Positions 1 to 13,930 of a DNA stretch of 64,000 nt are shown piece after piece (the first letter of the stretch is position 1; each line of letters begins with the position of its first letter). The stretch lies in the NCBI RefSeq assembly GCF_018691265.1, contig NW_024881322.1, positions 13,417,489 to 13,481,488 on the forward strand. Direction: 5' to 3'. Below the pieces are notes generated by a model. It saw nothing but the letters and a program-made list of their open reading frames with translations, was not told the origin of the DNA and did not search any database. Made by a program: the position numbers and the translations under genes. The DNA comes from Tyto alba (taxonomy: Eukaryota > Chordata > Aves > Strigiformes > Tytonidae).

Positions 1-3000
1 GAGGGTTTGCAATGGCTCTGAACACAGTTATCATTTGTTTGTTTGTTTTAGTGCTATTGCTTGTTTGAAGGGTAATCAAGAAACCATTTAAGCACATCCA
101 CAAGTATCCCCACAGATTTACTGGGAAGGCTCACATGAGCACTGTATTATGCATTAGACTATGACGCCAAAGGCTTCCATCTTACCTGGCCTCAACGGGA
201 TACAGACAGGTACAGCTGAAAAAAAAATAAGAGAGTTCTCCAAATCCTCTCAGTTAATCCTGGAGAATAGGAGTCAGGGGCAGGGCGTAGACAAAAACCT
301 GGAGGTTGCATCTGAAAGCTTGGAGGGTTGTCCAGTTGACTCATTGGCAGTTGCTCGGAAAATAAGACCTGGATTTTGAATAGTCAAACAACAACAAAAA
401 AAAAGGATGAAGACTAGATTTTCTTCCCCTGAATATACTGCTTCCTGTTTATTTTTTAAGTCCATGCTGAATTCTTAGCAAGAGGAGAAATTGAGGGTTG
501 TCCCCTAACTAGGGATTTAGAGTGACTCTGTAATGAATTTAACCCAAGAGGCATTGTGGATATTCAGCAAACCTTTGTTCTGTTCTGCTCATGTCCTTAT
601 TCTAGACCCATCACTGTAGTTATTAGATCTCAAAGATTACATTCTTTGATCTAGTGCTTTCTAAATCCTTAAACCACAGTTTATTTATTTAAAAGGTTAT
701 ATCCAGCACTGGATTGGATTGTAAAGTACCCTTTGACTCTTTCATGAAGGACACAGTAGAAACACATGCTGCTGAAGGAGTGTTTCCTTCTGACCATGAA
801 GTACCACAGCATTTTATTGAATTAAGAACTGCATAAGGATCTGTGCTTTTAATCTGGCCAGTGTGTTGAGAATTTTTTTTTAGCTCATTGGTACCATGAT
901 GTCATTCACTTCTGATATAACAGACATTTATTAGGGTATGTACGTGAATTTCAGTTACTCTCTAAATTAAAAAAAAACCTGCAAAGTAGCCTCATATTTC
1001 CCTAAGAAAATAAAAGCACACTAAACCTCAAACAGATGTTGAAAATTAGTATGTTCAGGATATGTTCTTGGGGTCTCTCTTTGATCTGATGTTTATCAGG
1101 GTTCATCACAGGTAACTCAGTGGAGCTAAACAGTTACATTTGGGTAAACGTGATCACCAGCAGCTTTTAATCTTGTTCCATTGGATTCAAATGCCCTTAC
1201 ATGAGCAAATTTACCAGTGCAGTCTACAATACTTGATTAATTATGAACTGTGTGATGTGACTCCCAAGCTAACCAGCAAGAAGGCACAGAAGGCAAAAGA
1301 GAAGGACACTAAATTTGAGCCCACTGTGCTCCATCCTGACTGATATTAATTATGCTGTATCCAAACTGGTCTCTTTTTTATCTTTTTGTTTTCCAATCAG
1401 TCCTGCAAGTCAAACTGTAAAAATTCTAATGTAATTTCCCTGAATTCTGGAGAAACCAAGACTGAAATTGGCACCTGAAAAGAGAAATCTTATTAAAAAT
1501 AGCTATTATAGTCTCATTTTTTTAATGCTTGTGTTTGGTTATTTTTCTTTTTTAAGAAGCTCAGCCCCTGGAGATAGTAGCCTGATTCTACTTTATACTG
1601 AGACCTCGTTATACCATCTGGTAGTATGAACCAGGTGTAAAGTGGGGGTAAGAGTAATTTATTTCTATGTACTTCAAAGCTCTTTTATATTTCCAGAATG
1701 GTCAAAAATCACCATAGTGTAAATGGGAATCAGGCTCAAATAGGTGGACTGACATTCCCATTTTTTCAGATGGAAATGAAAAAGGGATAGGCAGAAATCA
1801 TACTGGGGGAAGAGAGGATGGACTAAGCCTTATTTAGCTACAAATAGGAATTCATTAACATCCATTCTGAACTGAAAAACAGACTAGGTAAACCGGCCAA
1901 ATCCTGGTTTACCAGCCCCAATCCATACCCTTGCTGACAGTAAAGAAAACATGAAAGGGAGGGAAGCGAGCACCAGTCAAACCATAGTAGTCAGTACCTG
2001 ACAACACAACTAAAGAAAAATAAAGGCTTTCTCAACCAATCAAATGCATTATGGTTTTAAAATTAGTATGCTAAAAGGCTTTATCTATTTATATCTCTTT
2101 TTTTTTCCTTCTTTTTTTTTTTTTTTTTTTTTAACCCCATGGGCTGCAGTGTTGCTCGCTGCGACATTTGACAAAGATTTATGTTTACAGAGCATTATTC
2201 AGTTAGTACACCTGGATTAGTGAAAAAGAAAACAAATTAAATTAATAGGAATTAATGTCAGTTAAATTCCCTCTTTCTATACTTTATCTTGTCAGATGAA
2301 TTCTTCAACTCCAAGTCAAAGGGTGAATAAAAGCAGCAAACAAAGAGAGAAGAAGCAAAACAAATAATTACAGTTATGCTAATGGGAAACATCTTAAAAT
2401 TTAGTCAGACATGGGAAAAAAAATATTAAAATAGCAATTTTGGAGCTGATCCAAGAGTTTTCTTTGAAATTTTGAGAAGCTTCCTACTCCATTTTATTAT
2501 TATCATAACCCCTTCTAACCACGCACACAGGGGGCATAAGGGATTCTGTGAAGGTTGTGAGATAATTCTCTCTTTGCTTCCTGATTTTATGAAAGCCCAG
2601 GGGAAAAATAGTTGCAGGGCTTGTAGAACCTTCTATAATTTAAGTAGCCCAGTGTTTCCTATCTTAAGACCTTTGCTGATGCTGCTGTTAGCATTTCCAC
2701 TTGGTTGGCTACCTCTTCATGAATATTTTTGAAGACAATTTCAGCTAAAATACTTCAGTTATTCCCAAGCAGGATAAGGAAATATGGGATAGTTTTGCCC
2801 GTTTTAAAGGTACCCCATAAGAGCAAACTCTCTGAATTTGGTGAGGAGTATGAGCATTGTGTCTGAGATGTCTCATCTGGTATCCTGTGACAATACATCC
2901 ATGTTTGATTATGTTCCAAGCCTTTGAGAAATGTAGTTGGCACATGTTTACTTGGCAGCTCTAAACAGCTACATCCCCTAAAGATTCACAGAAAATAAAG

Positions 3001-3008
3001 GTGTAAAA
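1..3008. other. Non-coding AT-rich DNA, no gene recognised
   Basis: Open frames are short (at most 86 codons) and lack recognisable similarity. Apart from the T21 run near 2.1 kb I see no transposon, RNA gene or splice-flanked exon. It is probably flank or 5' intron of POU6F2. Confidence 0.7.
2112..2132. repeat. Homopolymer run of 21 T
   Basis: T21 follows an interrupted T/C tract beginning near 2098. No LINE or SINE body was recognised next to it. Confidence 0.9.
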
Positions 3009-3245
3009 GGAACCTCTGAAAGTCATCTGCACATAGACAGGATCAGCTTATCTGGGTCACATCTGACAGGTATTTGTTTAAGTGCTTCCTGGAAAACTCC
3101 AACAGCGCCAATTCCACAGTATCCTCGTGCTAGCCGTGGAGTTTAACTATCCCTGCCTTAGTGCACTCTGTTAGAAAGTTTTCCTTGTGGCAAAAAGAAT
3201 CTTTCATGCTCCAAGTTAAGCCCATATCTTCTTTCCTCTTTTAGG
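3009..3245 (-). mobile_element. CR1 LINE fragment, antisense (3' ORF2 end)
   Basis: The + strand reads as the reverse complement of a CR1 3' region. It has GGAACCTCTGAAAGTCATCTG at its start, then CAGGATCAGCT, a CTGACAGGTATTTGTTTAA block and a TCCACAGTATCC block. It continues with GTTAGAAAGTTTTCCTTGTGG and an AAGCCCAT motif followed by CTTCTTTCCTCTTTT. These elements occur in the order known for avian CR1 copies. The copy is diverged and truncated, and no intact frame survives. Confidence comes from recognising ordered motifs, not from an alignment. Confidence 0.8.
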
Positions 3246-6200
3246 TATATCAGATTATTTTTGTCCCCCTTGAAAACCTAGCTTCTAATTTAGCCCATCT
3301 TGGGAAATGGCAGAGGTGGCACCAGGGACCCTCACTCTTCTGTGTACTCAGTGACCGCTTTCTGGGGCAGATGGAGGAGGAAAAGGCGTGATTCAAATGA
3401 AGACAGGACAAGAGCAAGGGAAGAGATGGGTACTGATCGAAACAGTAAGTGCACAAGTAGTCAACCAGGAGTAGAGAATGGTGAGGGACGGAGAGGAAAG
3501 GTAGGAGCTCGAGGGAAGAGTGGGTCCAAGAGAGGTTGGGAACTGTGAGGGACAGTAGGGAAGAGAACTTTCCCAGTCTTTGGGCAAACTGAGATGAGAG
3601 GAACAATTGAGAGGGGACTGGACCTGGGTAGGGATAAAGACAGAGAACCTGTGGGGCAGGTTCCCTCACTGCTTGGAAATTTCGGCTGGCAAATCCCATT
3701 GGCAAAGTATCTTGGTTTTCCTTTAAACAGTATGAAGCTACACATGCAAAATGTGAAAGATGTTATTTGTATTGTTAAACCACATAATTCAAATGAAGTA
3801 TTTGCACAGTCATAATTTGTTTCCCTTATAAATATGTATAATAATAGGCCCTGTAATTATGTAAACAACTACATATGCCGCACAGATTATGTTCCTTTAG
3901 TATGACCTCTATACTTTCACACCTTCACTTATGTTTCCATAATAGTATTTGACAATATAGATAATATTTTATTATACTTTTTTTCTGAATATTTGATACA
4001 TAATGGGTTTTTGCTTCCTAGAAATTGCAGAAAGTTTGTGTATGTATGTATACATATACACACATATATATACATGTGTGTATCTCTATATATTCTGGGC
4101 CAAATTCAAGAAAAGACTTATTTGATTTTAAATGTTTGGGGGAGGGAGGTTGGATTTGCATAATTTTTAAAGATTATAAAAAGAATTTTTAAAGAAAAAG
4201 TAACTTTGAATTAAGCAGTCAAACTGTTCTGCTTACAAAATGCCAAACTGAAACATATGGACTTTTTTTCTCTCATTTTCATGTGAATGGTAGGATTAAA
4301 GGTTCTAACATAGCTGAATTTCCATTTTGAATTAAAAATTTCCCAGAGATCTTGCCAATTCTATTTCCAACGGCCAAAACCTATCAACTTATGCAGTAGT
4401 TTTGCTAGAACAGTGACTGACATTTAGATTTTTGGATATATAGACACTGGTCTTTGTACAAAGTAGACACGTGAGAACCCTATAGGAGGTGATACTTGGC
4501 TCTTAATTCTCCACAACCTCAATTAGTTATTTACAGTGTTAAAAAAGGAAGCATTGCAAAGCCAAGTGCTTTTTCACTTCAAGTGTTTAATACAGTTCCT
4601 TTACTGCAAAGTAAAAGCTTCAGGTTACTACAGAGAAACAACATTGGATTATCATTTGAACAGATATAATTGCTACTTTCAGCAGCTCGAAGTCACTTTA
4701 ATTCCTATGCTAAGCCAATTTTATCTTTGATGGGAGGGGATAATTTTCTGAAACTTATTTAGGTTTTTTCAGCATTATTTACAATTGTGACTATAATCTA
4801 ATGTAAAATTTAGTAAGAGCATGCCATCATACTGAAGGAGAACTGGAAATAGCTAGCACAAACCACTTATGTGGGGCATAGTGACGTGCAAAGGGAAAGG
4901 AGTAAAAAAGGGGTACAAAAAAGGCAGAATTAGAAGAAAGGGGGAGATGCAGGGTGGAAGGAGGGCATAGCAGCTAGAGAAAAGGTGTTTTGGTAAGGCT
5001 GAAACTTTCAGGGTATTTTTAATATATTTGTTACAGTTTTATATGTTGAACTAGTGGTAATAAGGACTCACAAAGGTTGAAAGATTAGGGCTAGTAGCCA
5101 GGAATTAGGCTGTGATATACAGCTGTGTGAAACAGTTGTGTACAGGAAGTCTGAGGATAGTAGAACTACATCCATGTTATATCCTTTCTCTTCACCTTTA
5201 TCCATTCAGCATCTGCTCAGATGCAAGTTCAAGGACCCATCTTACGAAGCATCAGCAAAGCACACTTGTGGTGGTGGTGCAGTAACAACTGAGAGAAGTG
5301 TAAAACCAGGGCTCAGTCCCATCACCTTCCCGTTCTTTAGCAATAATTTGTAAAATGTTCAGCTCTTTCCACCAGTAATGTTAATCTCTAAATTCCGTGT
5401 TTATGCCTTAACTGAAGGTAGATTGGCATAAGAATTGTATAGTGGCAAATTGGGGCCTACGATGTTTTAGATATAGGTTACAAAACCAAGAACAGGACTA
5501 TGAAGCTGTCCTTAAAAGTGACTTACATCCAGAGCTGTTCTGTTCGCAGAGGCGTTGCTGGCTGTGATACTTCATGATTCTTTTGAAACTGCTTTTCTAA
5601 AAGACACTTTGTTTTTTTAGTCAGTATCCTCCTGCTTTGGATTGGCTTCTGCTTGGTAAATGCCACCTTGGTCACTCACTGCATCTGCAGCAGTCTTGAG
5701 CATGAGTAAGGATAGGAGGATAAAGTGTATATTTTAGCCCCCCTTTCATGCTTTCGTCTGGTAAATGTCTCTCCTTCAGGCTAGAGAAAGTGAAGATGTA
5801 TTATTTTATTAAGTTTTACTAAAATAATACTTTTTTTTTTTTTCTCCTTCATAAATGATCTGATAAGAATGGGTTTCATATGTAAGCTCACATTGGTATC
5901 TGGGGTGTGTATTTGTATCACTGAATCACCTGATGCTGTAGTCCCACATCGGTGTCCGTGTGCTCAGGGACAGCCGCTAACTGGCATCAGAGGCAGAAAA
6001 TGCCAGGAAGGGAGACTCAAAATTTGTTTTTTTATAGCTCAAGGGTGGCATACATAAGATGTGTAATTGCAATAGTGACATGCTGTACAGCAGAGAGCAA
6101 GCCATGAAAAGCTTTCTAGCGAAGGTTATGTTTTCCGTAACTCCCAGTTTTGCCAGGCTGTGCAGTAACATCAGCTTCTTTAATTCTTAAACTGTAAAAT

Positions 6201-6379
6201 TTTAGGCCTAGTTTTAACTGTAGCATTTCCCCTACGGCTTCTTGGTTGTGAGTAAGCTTAGCCACATATATAATGTTTTTAGATTTATATAGAAGATATA
6301 AAAGGTATAGAGGACACCAGCTGGACCTTAATTACACAAGAACACTTATTTACACCAGCTGCAGTGGAAATCAAGCAGC
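3246..6379. other. Non-coding DNA, no gene recognised
   Basis: The 151-codon minus-strand frame at 3250-3705 has several overlapping alternative frames, Ser/Leu/Pro-rich composition and no recognisable motif. It lies in purine/pyrimidine-biased sequence, so I treat it as a chance frame. A T13 run lies at 5831-5843. Confidence 0.65.
4036..4098. repeat. Compound TATG/TACA/TA microsatellite
   Basis: Alternating TGTATG, TACATATACACA and TATATATACATG units over about 60 bases. Confidence 0.85.
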
Positions 6380-6790
6380 ACCTTTACAGAGGGAAGTGCG
6401 AGGGGGAGCAGCACCGAGCCTTACCAGCCAGGGGCTGGTCCCCACAGCACCTGGGCAGGGAAAGCTGGGGACGGCTACTGGGGACGGCTACTGGGGACGG
6501 CAACTGGGGACGGCAACTGGGGACGGCAACTGGGGACGGCAACTGGGGACGGCTACTGGGGACGGCTACTGGGGACGGCTACTGGGGACGGCTGAGTCCA
6601 GGTCACCGTGCAGGGCAGCAGTCAGGTAAGAGGCCATGCCAGGGCATGGGACCCATGGCAGAGCTGTGGGGAGCTGGAAGACAGCCCAGCTCTGGCATTG
6701 CTGGGCTAAATGCGTCTGTGGGCGGGGTGGGGAGGCCCCAGGTGTGGCCACTCAGGGCAATTAATGCAATTAAGGGGTGAAGGGAGGTGC
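6380..6790. other. GC-rich patch around the minisatellite
   Basis: Base composition changes abruptly from AT-rich to GC-rich and returns to AT-rich after about 400 bases. CpG pairs come mainly from the minisatellite unit (one per unit). No promoter motif, exon or RNA gene is recognisable. Confidence 0.6.
6467..6593. repeat. 13-bp minisatellite, 9.8 copies
   Basis: The unit is GGGGACGGCWACT in perfect tandem array from 6467. The only variable base is W: units 1-2 carry T, units 3-6 carry A, and units 7-10 carry T. The last unit is cut after ten bases and runs into GAGTCC. Because 13 is not a multiple of three, it stays open in some frames and gives a repetitive Gly/Thr/Asp-rich translation that I regard as an artefact of the repeat. 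It lies in a GC-rich patch. Confidence 0.97.
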
Positions 6791-7940
6791 GCTGAGGGAG
6801 CAGAAGGAGATGGGTAATTGTTCTTTGTGTGTGAGTGTTCTCAGGAGGGGTTAGGTATGGTTTCTACCCTTTTTTCCCCTGGCGCTGCTGGGTGAGGGGT
6901 GCTCGGCTAAGAGGACACTGAGGCTGCTGGCCATGCAGCTGACAGAATCTACAGGCACACAAATGCAGGATCGGTTTTGTTGTTGTGTCTTGAGGGTGCT
7001 ACAGCCTCCTGGTGCTTCCTGGTTAATGTAAGTACCATTATAGATGTGGTGACAGGTGCTATTTATGCATCTCTGGGTTAATGCTGATAGTGTTGGGTTG
7101 TGGGATGTCTTCTGCTATGTATGCAATAACCAGCAGAGACTTTGTGGATTGTAATATGGTCAGCTTTGTGCTCCATGTTGATCTGAGAGCTCATGTTGGA
7201 CTTGTTTAAAAGCAGGGTAGGGGTAACAGAAGGGGTGCTGCTGAGTTTCAGGCAAGAGCTCTCACTGTGTCATCTGGGCCTGGGCGGAGGTCCAGATCTT
7301 AATATGGTGTTGGGATCCACATACCTAAATAACATCACAGGAAGTTAAAAATAACAATCAGAAATTAAGGAGAAAACTTATTTGATCTGTCTTTACAAAA
7401 CTTTATAGCTGCTTTTTGATAAGCTGTAGTCAAGTTGGTGTATTTGTTTGCTAGCCGCAATAAGCGATCGATGAACCCTTTCACTGATCTCAAATGTGAG
7501 GTAAAATGATTGAAATTCTTTGCAATTTTCTTCAAAGTTGAAAGGCAGTAAAAGCAGATTAAGTATGGTCACAGCATTGTTGAGTTTTAATTTAGCAGGT
7601 GAGGTTTTCTCTACTAGATGCATGGGGACTGCTGGAGAGAATGTGGTAGTTGAATTCATCTGTATTATGTAGGGGGAAACTTATTGCTTGTGGAGCGTAG
7701 GCCATCTATGAGCAGCTGCCTACTGTTACAAAAAGCTGTTGGTCAGGAAATATTTGGGCGACTAATGTTAAAAGATTATAATTTCTTTTGGAGTTTCTAT
7801 CTGAATCAGAGTTATGAAAGAGAGATCAGAGATCCATGATAAAGATGTAGCCTGTTCTCTAGGATGTAGTTCAAACTTGGAAAAATTGTTTGGTTTATTC
7901 ATTAGTGTCTGAGTCTTCCATAGGTTATTGTTTAAAGGTT

Positions 7941-7993
7941 GGGGGGGGAAGGGAGGAAAAAAAAAAAACAAAAAACAAAAAAAAAACCAAACA
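7941..7993. repeat. G-run and A-rich low-complexity tract
   Basis: G8 is followed by AAGGGAGG, then A12 and CAAAAAC units. It is low-complexity DNA without visible flanking duplications. Confidence 0.85.
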
Positions 7994-9775
7994 ATGACCA
8001 AAACAAATTCAAAACTGAATTTTTTGATGGGTGGAAATTCTTTCAGAGAGGAAAGATGTACCACAGATGAAAATGTAGAACATTAATAGCTTTGAAAGCT
8101 CTTTTAAAAAAGAGGAATAAAAAATAATTATTCTGCCAGGGTATGGGTTTCATCTTTTTTTTTGTATGGGGTTTTTTTCCTAACAACCTGATGAAGGTTT
8201 TGACATTTAAGCAGCAAAGATGAGAAAGCCAAGGCTTACAGGTGCATCTCCATACCTCAAGTCTCATACTACCACTTGCAAGATTCTTGTTAGACTAACA
8301 GAATCACAGACAAAAATCGAATTATTTTGAGAATCTGTCCTTTGCTGTGCTGCATTGAGTGTTGCATTGCAGTATTGCTAACAAGCTTCCTTCTCAACAG
8401 AAAGTGTGTTGGCTTAGTACAATTAGCATTCACTATGACTGCTTTTTTGCTCTCTACTTGTAGAAGACTTCTACATCAAAGGGATTTATTCGTGAATAAT
8501 ACTATGTCAGTACACCTGTATTTCTGTTAAAGAATATCTCTTTAGTGTGCTTACATATTCTGAAGTGTTTTACAAATGCACCATTCTCCTGCTTCTGAGC
8601 CCTTCAGCTACCTGTAAGATGAAATGGAAAAATATGTAGTTGAGCCTAGTGATTTTACACGGCAGTGTGTATATGGAAGCAGAGAACGTGTTACCAGTGG
8701 AGCCTAAAGGAGTGAGAGCACCAATTCCAGTGTGCAGCTTGGGAGGGGTATCAGCAGTGCTCCATAGGAGGTTTCCATTGCCCTCTGGTCGGCCGAAAGG
8801 TGGTGGTGGGATGTTGTGGGGGGGAAGAAGTAGCTCTACAGCTGCACTTGTGCAGGCTGCTTTTTCACCATGTTTCTCACTTAGAGAACAGTTCGCAGAT
8901 GTTAATGTGTGCTTAGAAACACAGGGTAGTGTTTGGTTTATGAAACACCTAGTCTCTTCCTTCTGTGTTTCTACCAGGTATTCTTTCTAATCTAGGGGAC
9001 TGTGCTCCTTCAGGTGCTTTCCCAGTGTTGCAGAAGCACTTTGGGTGGGTAACAGCATCAGTAGATGGAGCTGAGGTGTACTTGGCTCACTTTATAGCCC
9101 TTCTTTCTGTAGTCCACAATAGGCATTCATTTATTTTGTGTTTGCTAGTTCCTAGCAAAACCTGATACAATAGCCCACTCTGTTCCTATACCAGAGGAGA
9201 CAGAGCTAGAATATAAAACAGCATGCAAATTTACTCCCGTTGAGTTTAATACAGAACCTTGTTCAAAACACGGGCTGTATGCATGGACATGATTCTGATA
9301 CTGTTGCTAAACATGCTGTTATCAATATTGCTAAACAGAGCTTTATCATGAGCACAGTCAGACCAAGTGTAAATACTAATTAGGGCCTAATCCAAAAATC
9401 TATCGAAGTTTGTGTCAAGATTCAGTGTGCTTTGGACATGTCCCAAGGTAAAGAATTAATCACAATTTTAGCAGGGTTCTGCCTCTGCAGTTGAGAAAAT
9501 TGCCTTGCTAACAAGGGACTATTTTGTTTACCTCAGTCCTCCCATGTTACAAAGCTCTCCTGTTTTTACCTTGGTAGAAATAACGTGTAAGCTCTTAACA
9601 AGTATGAACTGACTGCAGGGAAGCAGCAGCAGAAAACACTACCTTGCTGCATAGAGAGTGCCATAATGGAAACTTACTTGTATAAATAAAACACAGGGCA
9701 TTTATCCAACTTTACTGTGTTGTCAAGCTACAAACTCTATTAAGCTTGTTTACAAAAGTCTGTGGAAAAGGGGTG

Positions 9776-9810
9776 AAAATCCTGGCTTTACTGAAGTCAG
9801 CGGGGATTTA
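9776..9810. repeat. Fragment of the palindromic AAATCCTGGC...TGAAGTCA repeat
   Basis: AAAATCCTGGCTTTACTGAA followed by GTCAGCGGGGA resembles one arm of the palindromic repeat at 47403-47468. Only the arm is recognisable here. Confidence 0.4.
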
Positions 9811-12800
9811 TTCATTAACTGATATCACCTGGCAAATTTGTGGTAGCTATGGGTACAGGAAGTTTGTGCTGGGGACAGAACAATTTCAAATCTGCTCTGA
9901 AGCGTCTTGACGAACTGAGATTATGGAGAAATTTCTACCTTCCAAAAGCTATGTGTTGACTAATACCCAGTGTACCGTGAAGAAAGTTAAAAAATAACTG
10001 CTCCACAAATCTGAAGGTGTGTTTGTCCTCAGTGGTCTAAAGAACCCTATCTTCCAAGGATGAATCTTTTTTTATTCCTCCCTTTTGGTTTGTGGCAGTA
10101 CCTATGTTTTAGTGTAACCATTCACTGCTTCAGGAGCAACAAGAACGTTCAACACAAGATCTGTGTTAATTAAATATCTCATGAAAGTATTCAACACAGC
10201 ATTTTAATGTTTTATGTAATATTTTGGTATCACTACACACTGTCTTGGAATTGGTACATTAGGACCGAGTGATACTCAAAAGTTACTATGGCAGCAAACT
10301 TCAAATGACATACAGTCAGGCTCAAATGGGTCTGCTTCAATCATGTTGTTCCAGTAGCCATGTTTTTGAGCTCTGTACTGGAGAATCCCTGCTGAAGTGA
10401 TGCTCCTCATGCCCTTTAAGTCTGAGGTGTGCCATGGTCCTTTGCTGGAGTACGGCTGAACCTCTGGATGGGCAAATGAGGTCAGTGTGGGAACTTCCAC
10501 AGTAAGCTTCATGCAGTAGTCTTTCTGCTCCCTGGGCTATAGGCATGTCATTTTATTGTCAACTCGAATATACCTTTGGGATCGATGTTGAGTTGTCCAA
10601 ATGTCATCTGATCAGCTTAAATGGAAGTATCATATAGGAATATACACAAGTGATGCATTCATTTCTACAGAACATCTGAGATATTTGCTTCAGTTTATCT
10701 GATTCTGATGTGCGAGCTATGCAAAATAAAAGACGTATTCATGTAAGACGCTGGCTGTATGTAAGCCTACAGACAGGCACACAGACTTCAGCACGCTTAC
10801 AATCCTTGCCTAACATAATTGGACCCTCAATATGTTGATTCAGTTCCTCTGAAGAGAAAGATGCTACTTCTCCAGATCCAATTTAAATTTATTTTGGTAT
10901 TTTTTCTTTCCTCTGAGAGGTTTGTCATTTTCATCTGATAAAAAGATTGTTGCTGCATAAATGGGAATTAGCACTTATCCCAGTTTTTAAGAATTAATGT
11001 AGAGTTAATGCTACCTGGAAGGATTTTAAATAGTTATAAGTTTTTCCTAAATTTAAATCATTACAAGTATCTCATAAACGAGAAACTGAATTAATTTTAA
11101 AGTTCTTAGATTTGGAGACAAACATAAAGCTTTGGCATGTTTTTGGTAACTGGAGGGATGTTGCACTTTGTACAGTTATATATTTTAAAGGAAGAATTGT
11201 CTGGCACACCATCTACATAATTTAGGGAAACTTTTAAAGAATTTTCAGTTTTCCAGATGTTGTTGCATGTTTTATGAATCTTGTAATTGTCAGCAAGTTT
11301 CCTCTTCCAACCTATAATTATAGTTAGAATTTTTCAATCTGTGTCTATGTGTCTTCTGATGCTTAATTTCTCATATGGCATTTATCTGCTCTTAGGCATC
11401 TTAAAAATTATATGTCAGAGCCTGAGCCAGTCACTCTAAAGCCTGTTTTTTCTCTAAGTACTATAAAGGAAGGCAAGGACTGTTGAGCTGCAGAGCTAGC
11501 AAGTCTTATGGAACTCTTGTAAGTAACTCTTAAGTTAAGAGGTATGAACTGTGCCTTTTGTTATACAGCAGGTATAAACAAATAATTGTTTAAAAAGCTA
11601 TTCTTGAAATTCTAGCTGGCAGGTTAATTCTCCCAAAGGAATTTCCAAAGCCTGCAATTTTGGCTTGATAAAAAGAGTGTCCTAAGCAATGTACCAAAGT
11701 TGAGGGTTGGAAATGTTCCAGCTCTCCTCCATTGGAGGTAGGACATGTGTTTTATTGTAGGTCATTTATATTAAATAGTCAAAAGAGATTATTTTTTTTT
11801 TTTTCCCATATATAGTAGTATCTTGATTATTTCTTTACTGAAACATATGTTTCCCTCAAAAAAAACGTTATTAAAAATACCCTGAAATTATAATATTTCA
11901 CAGAAAAACTACTGACTGAAGTTGGGAAGAGAAAAGCATCTTGCAAAAAAGTTCCACTTCCTTATAAAGAGCTTTCCCCCCCCCCCCAAGTATTACTTAA
12001 TAATATATAAACACTTTGTAGTGATTAGTGCTGGACAAGGCAAAGAAATTATTAGTGAATGGAAGCTTCTGGTTTGGCCGTGTCATCTAAACTTCTTTTT
12101 GACCATTATTTTTAGAACTTGCCAAGTGCTTTATGTCCAAAAATTACGTCCCTTTGTGGAGCCTGGTATTGGGCTGTCATGAATTGAGAATTACTGGTCT
12201 GTCTTAAGTTCTGGTTGTATAGTTCTTCACAGCAAGATGTTCTTTAGTATATACGCATAATGATATCTGGGGTAGGCTTGTTGGTTATTTTTTTGTCAGC
12301 TCTCAGCAATGGCTGTTGTAACATGTTCTACTATTCTTTTAAGCAAAGTTATACTGTGAAGTTGAAGGTGTGGATTTTTCTGATGCTTGGCTTGCTAGAG
12401 TGTGTAATGATGTAGTAATAACAAATACTAAATGAAAAAATTGTCTAAGGTAAAAATGAAGACCCTTAAATGCCTTTCTGTAGGCAATAGTTTGTTTGCT
12501 AAATTTCTTCACAGTAAAAATTTTAAGTTTTCCATTTGGTGTTCTTTACATTTCTAGATATTATTCAGGCAAAATTTACTGGGGGAAAGAAAGCCTGGAA
12601 GTGCTGATATGTTTGTAGGCAGACCTGATCACGTTGCTCTCCTCTGGCTATCTACTGCCACACATGAAATCTTTAGAACCAACATGGTGCTGGTGCTATG
12701 CCAGAGGAGTTGGAGGTGAAGGCTCTTAGGAAACCCAAGGTGTCTTCAGCAGAGGCTCGGAGCAGTGGTCCCACCGTCACCATGAGATACGTGTCCAAGT

Positions 12801-13930
12801 TGTGCCTGTATTGAATGACCCCGTGTGGAAACATGCCTCTGACCCAGGTCCCACAGGAGCAGGTGGTGGTTCTGCTCTGTGGAGCAAGATGCTTTGCCAT
12901 CTTCCTCCTTTTGTTCACTCCCCTCAGTGCTATTCACACTGTTACTATTTTGCTGTAGGTCTCTGCTGTCTATCTCCTTAGGATGTAATGGGAGTTTTCA
13001 ACAAACAACGAAAGCTGTTACAGATCCACTGTTTCACCATGTTGTTTCTGATTGTGTAGCTGCAAGCAAAAGTTAGGGTTCAGTTTGCATCTGGTAGGAA
13101 GGAGCTGAAATGTAACTGAAAATTGGTGGGTTTAGTTTTTGAGGTTGAAATGAATTTCGGTGCAGAAGAGCCTTCTCATTAATTAAGTCCTTGTTTGTGC
13201 CACTTTGAGGGGCTAAATGGGAGACCACAGTCCATGTAGACTTTGTAGTCATCCTTCACATGAGATAGAGTTAAATTCCATGCCTTTTAGTGGGGGATGT
13301 GTTTTGAGTCTGGTACTTAACAGGATAAAGTTGAAGTAAATACACACGTTTAACTTTCAAATGACAGTGATTGCAAGTTTCCGGTGATGTTTACAGTATT
13401 GAACCTGCATATTGGTTCCCAAAGATCTTCTAACATTAGCAAAAATCCATCCATCCAAGAGATTCAGGTCAAGTCTGTTGCCTACATGTTCATTATAGAT
13501 TTAAAAGATGGTTGCTGTAGAAGAACACAAAACCCAAGACAGACTTCCTCTGACCCAAGCCTGAGCAATCCTGTGCAATGTAAGAAAGGAAATGCTCTGA
13601 TGTGTGAAACTTCTGTTATGGGTGGGATTGATTGAAGCCTCATGTCAGCATGACACATGTACCAAACATATTGCCTGATCATGAAGGATACTGTTAAGCA
13701 GCAAACTCATCTGCAGGGAGCTCTGTCCCCAAAAGAGAAGCCCTCAACTTCATCGGGCTGAATAAATTATTTTTTGTCTCATGTCAGGACCCTCTTGAAG
13801 TGTGGATGGGAGCTTGATAATGGGCCTCTTAGAGCCAGATCATGGTTTTTGTCTCATACTTAGAAAAAACAAAGCAAACTTTGGATGTTTGTTTTTTTTT
13901 TTTTTTTCCCCCCCCTAACTAATTTTGTGA

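Larger units (their letters stand above)
6791..13930. other. Non-coding DNA, no gene recognised
   Basis: Apart from the low-complexity tract at 7.9 kb, the repeat arm at 9.8 kb and a C-run near 11975, I see nothing. Open frames here (up to 116 codons) show no family motif. Confidence 0.65.

Noticed and set aside
3250..3705. 151-codon minus-strand frame, the longest in the window
   Set aside because: Low-complexity Ser/Leu/Pro composition with several overlapping frames on both strands and no motif. It is expected from purine/pyrimidine-biased DNA.
6273..6780. Two overlapping frames of 118 and 138 codons with GDGYWGRQLG-like repeats
   Set aside because: They are translations of the 13-bp minisatellite in different frames. 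Neither has a recognised flanking domain or splice support.
10276..10546. Two overlapping minus-strand frames of 69 and 78 codons
   Set aside because: Two different frames are open over the same bases, neither has clear splice sites or a known motif.
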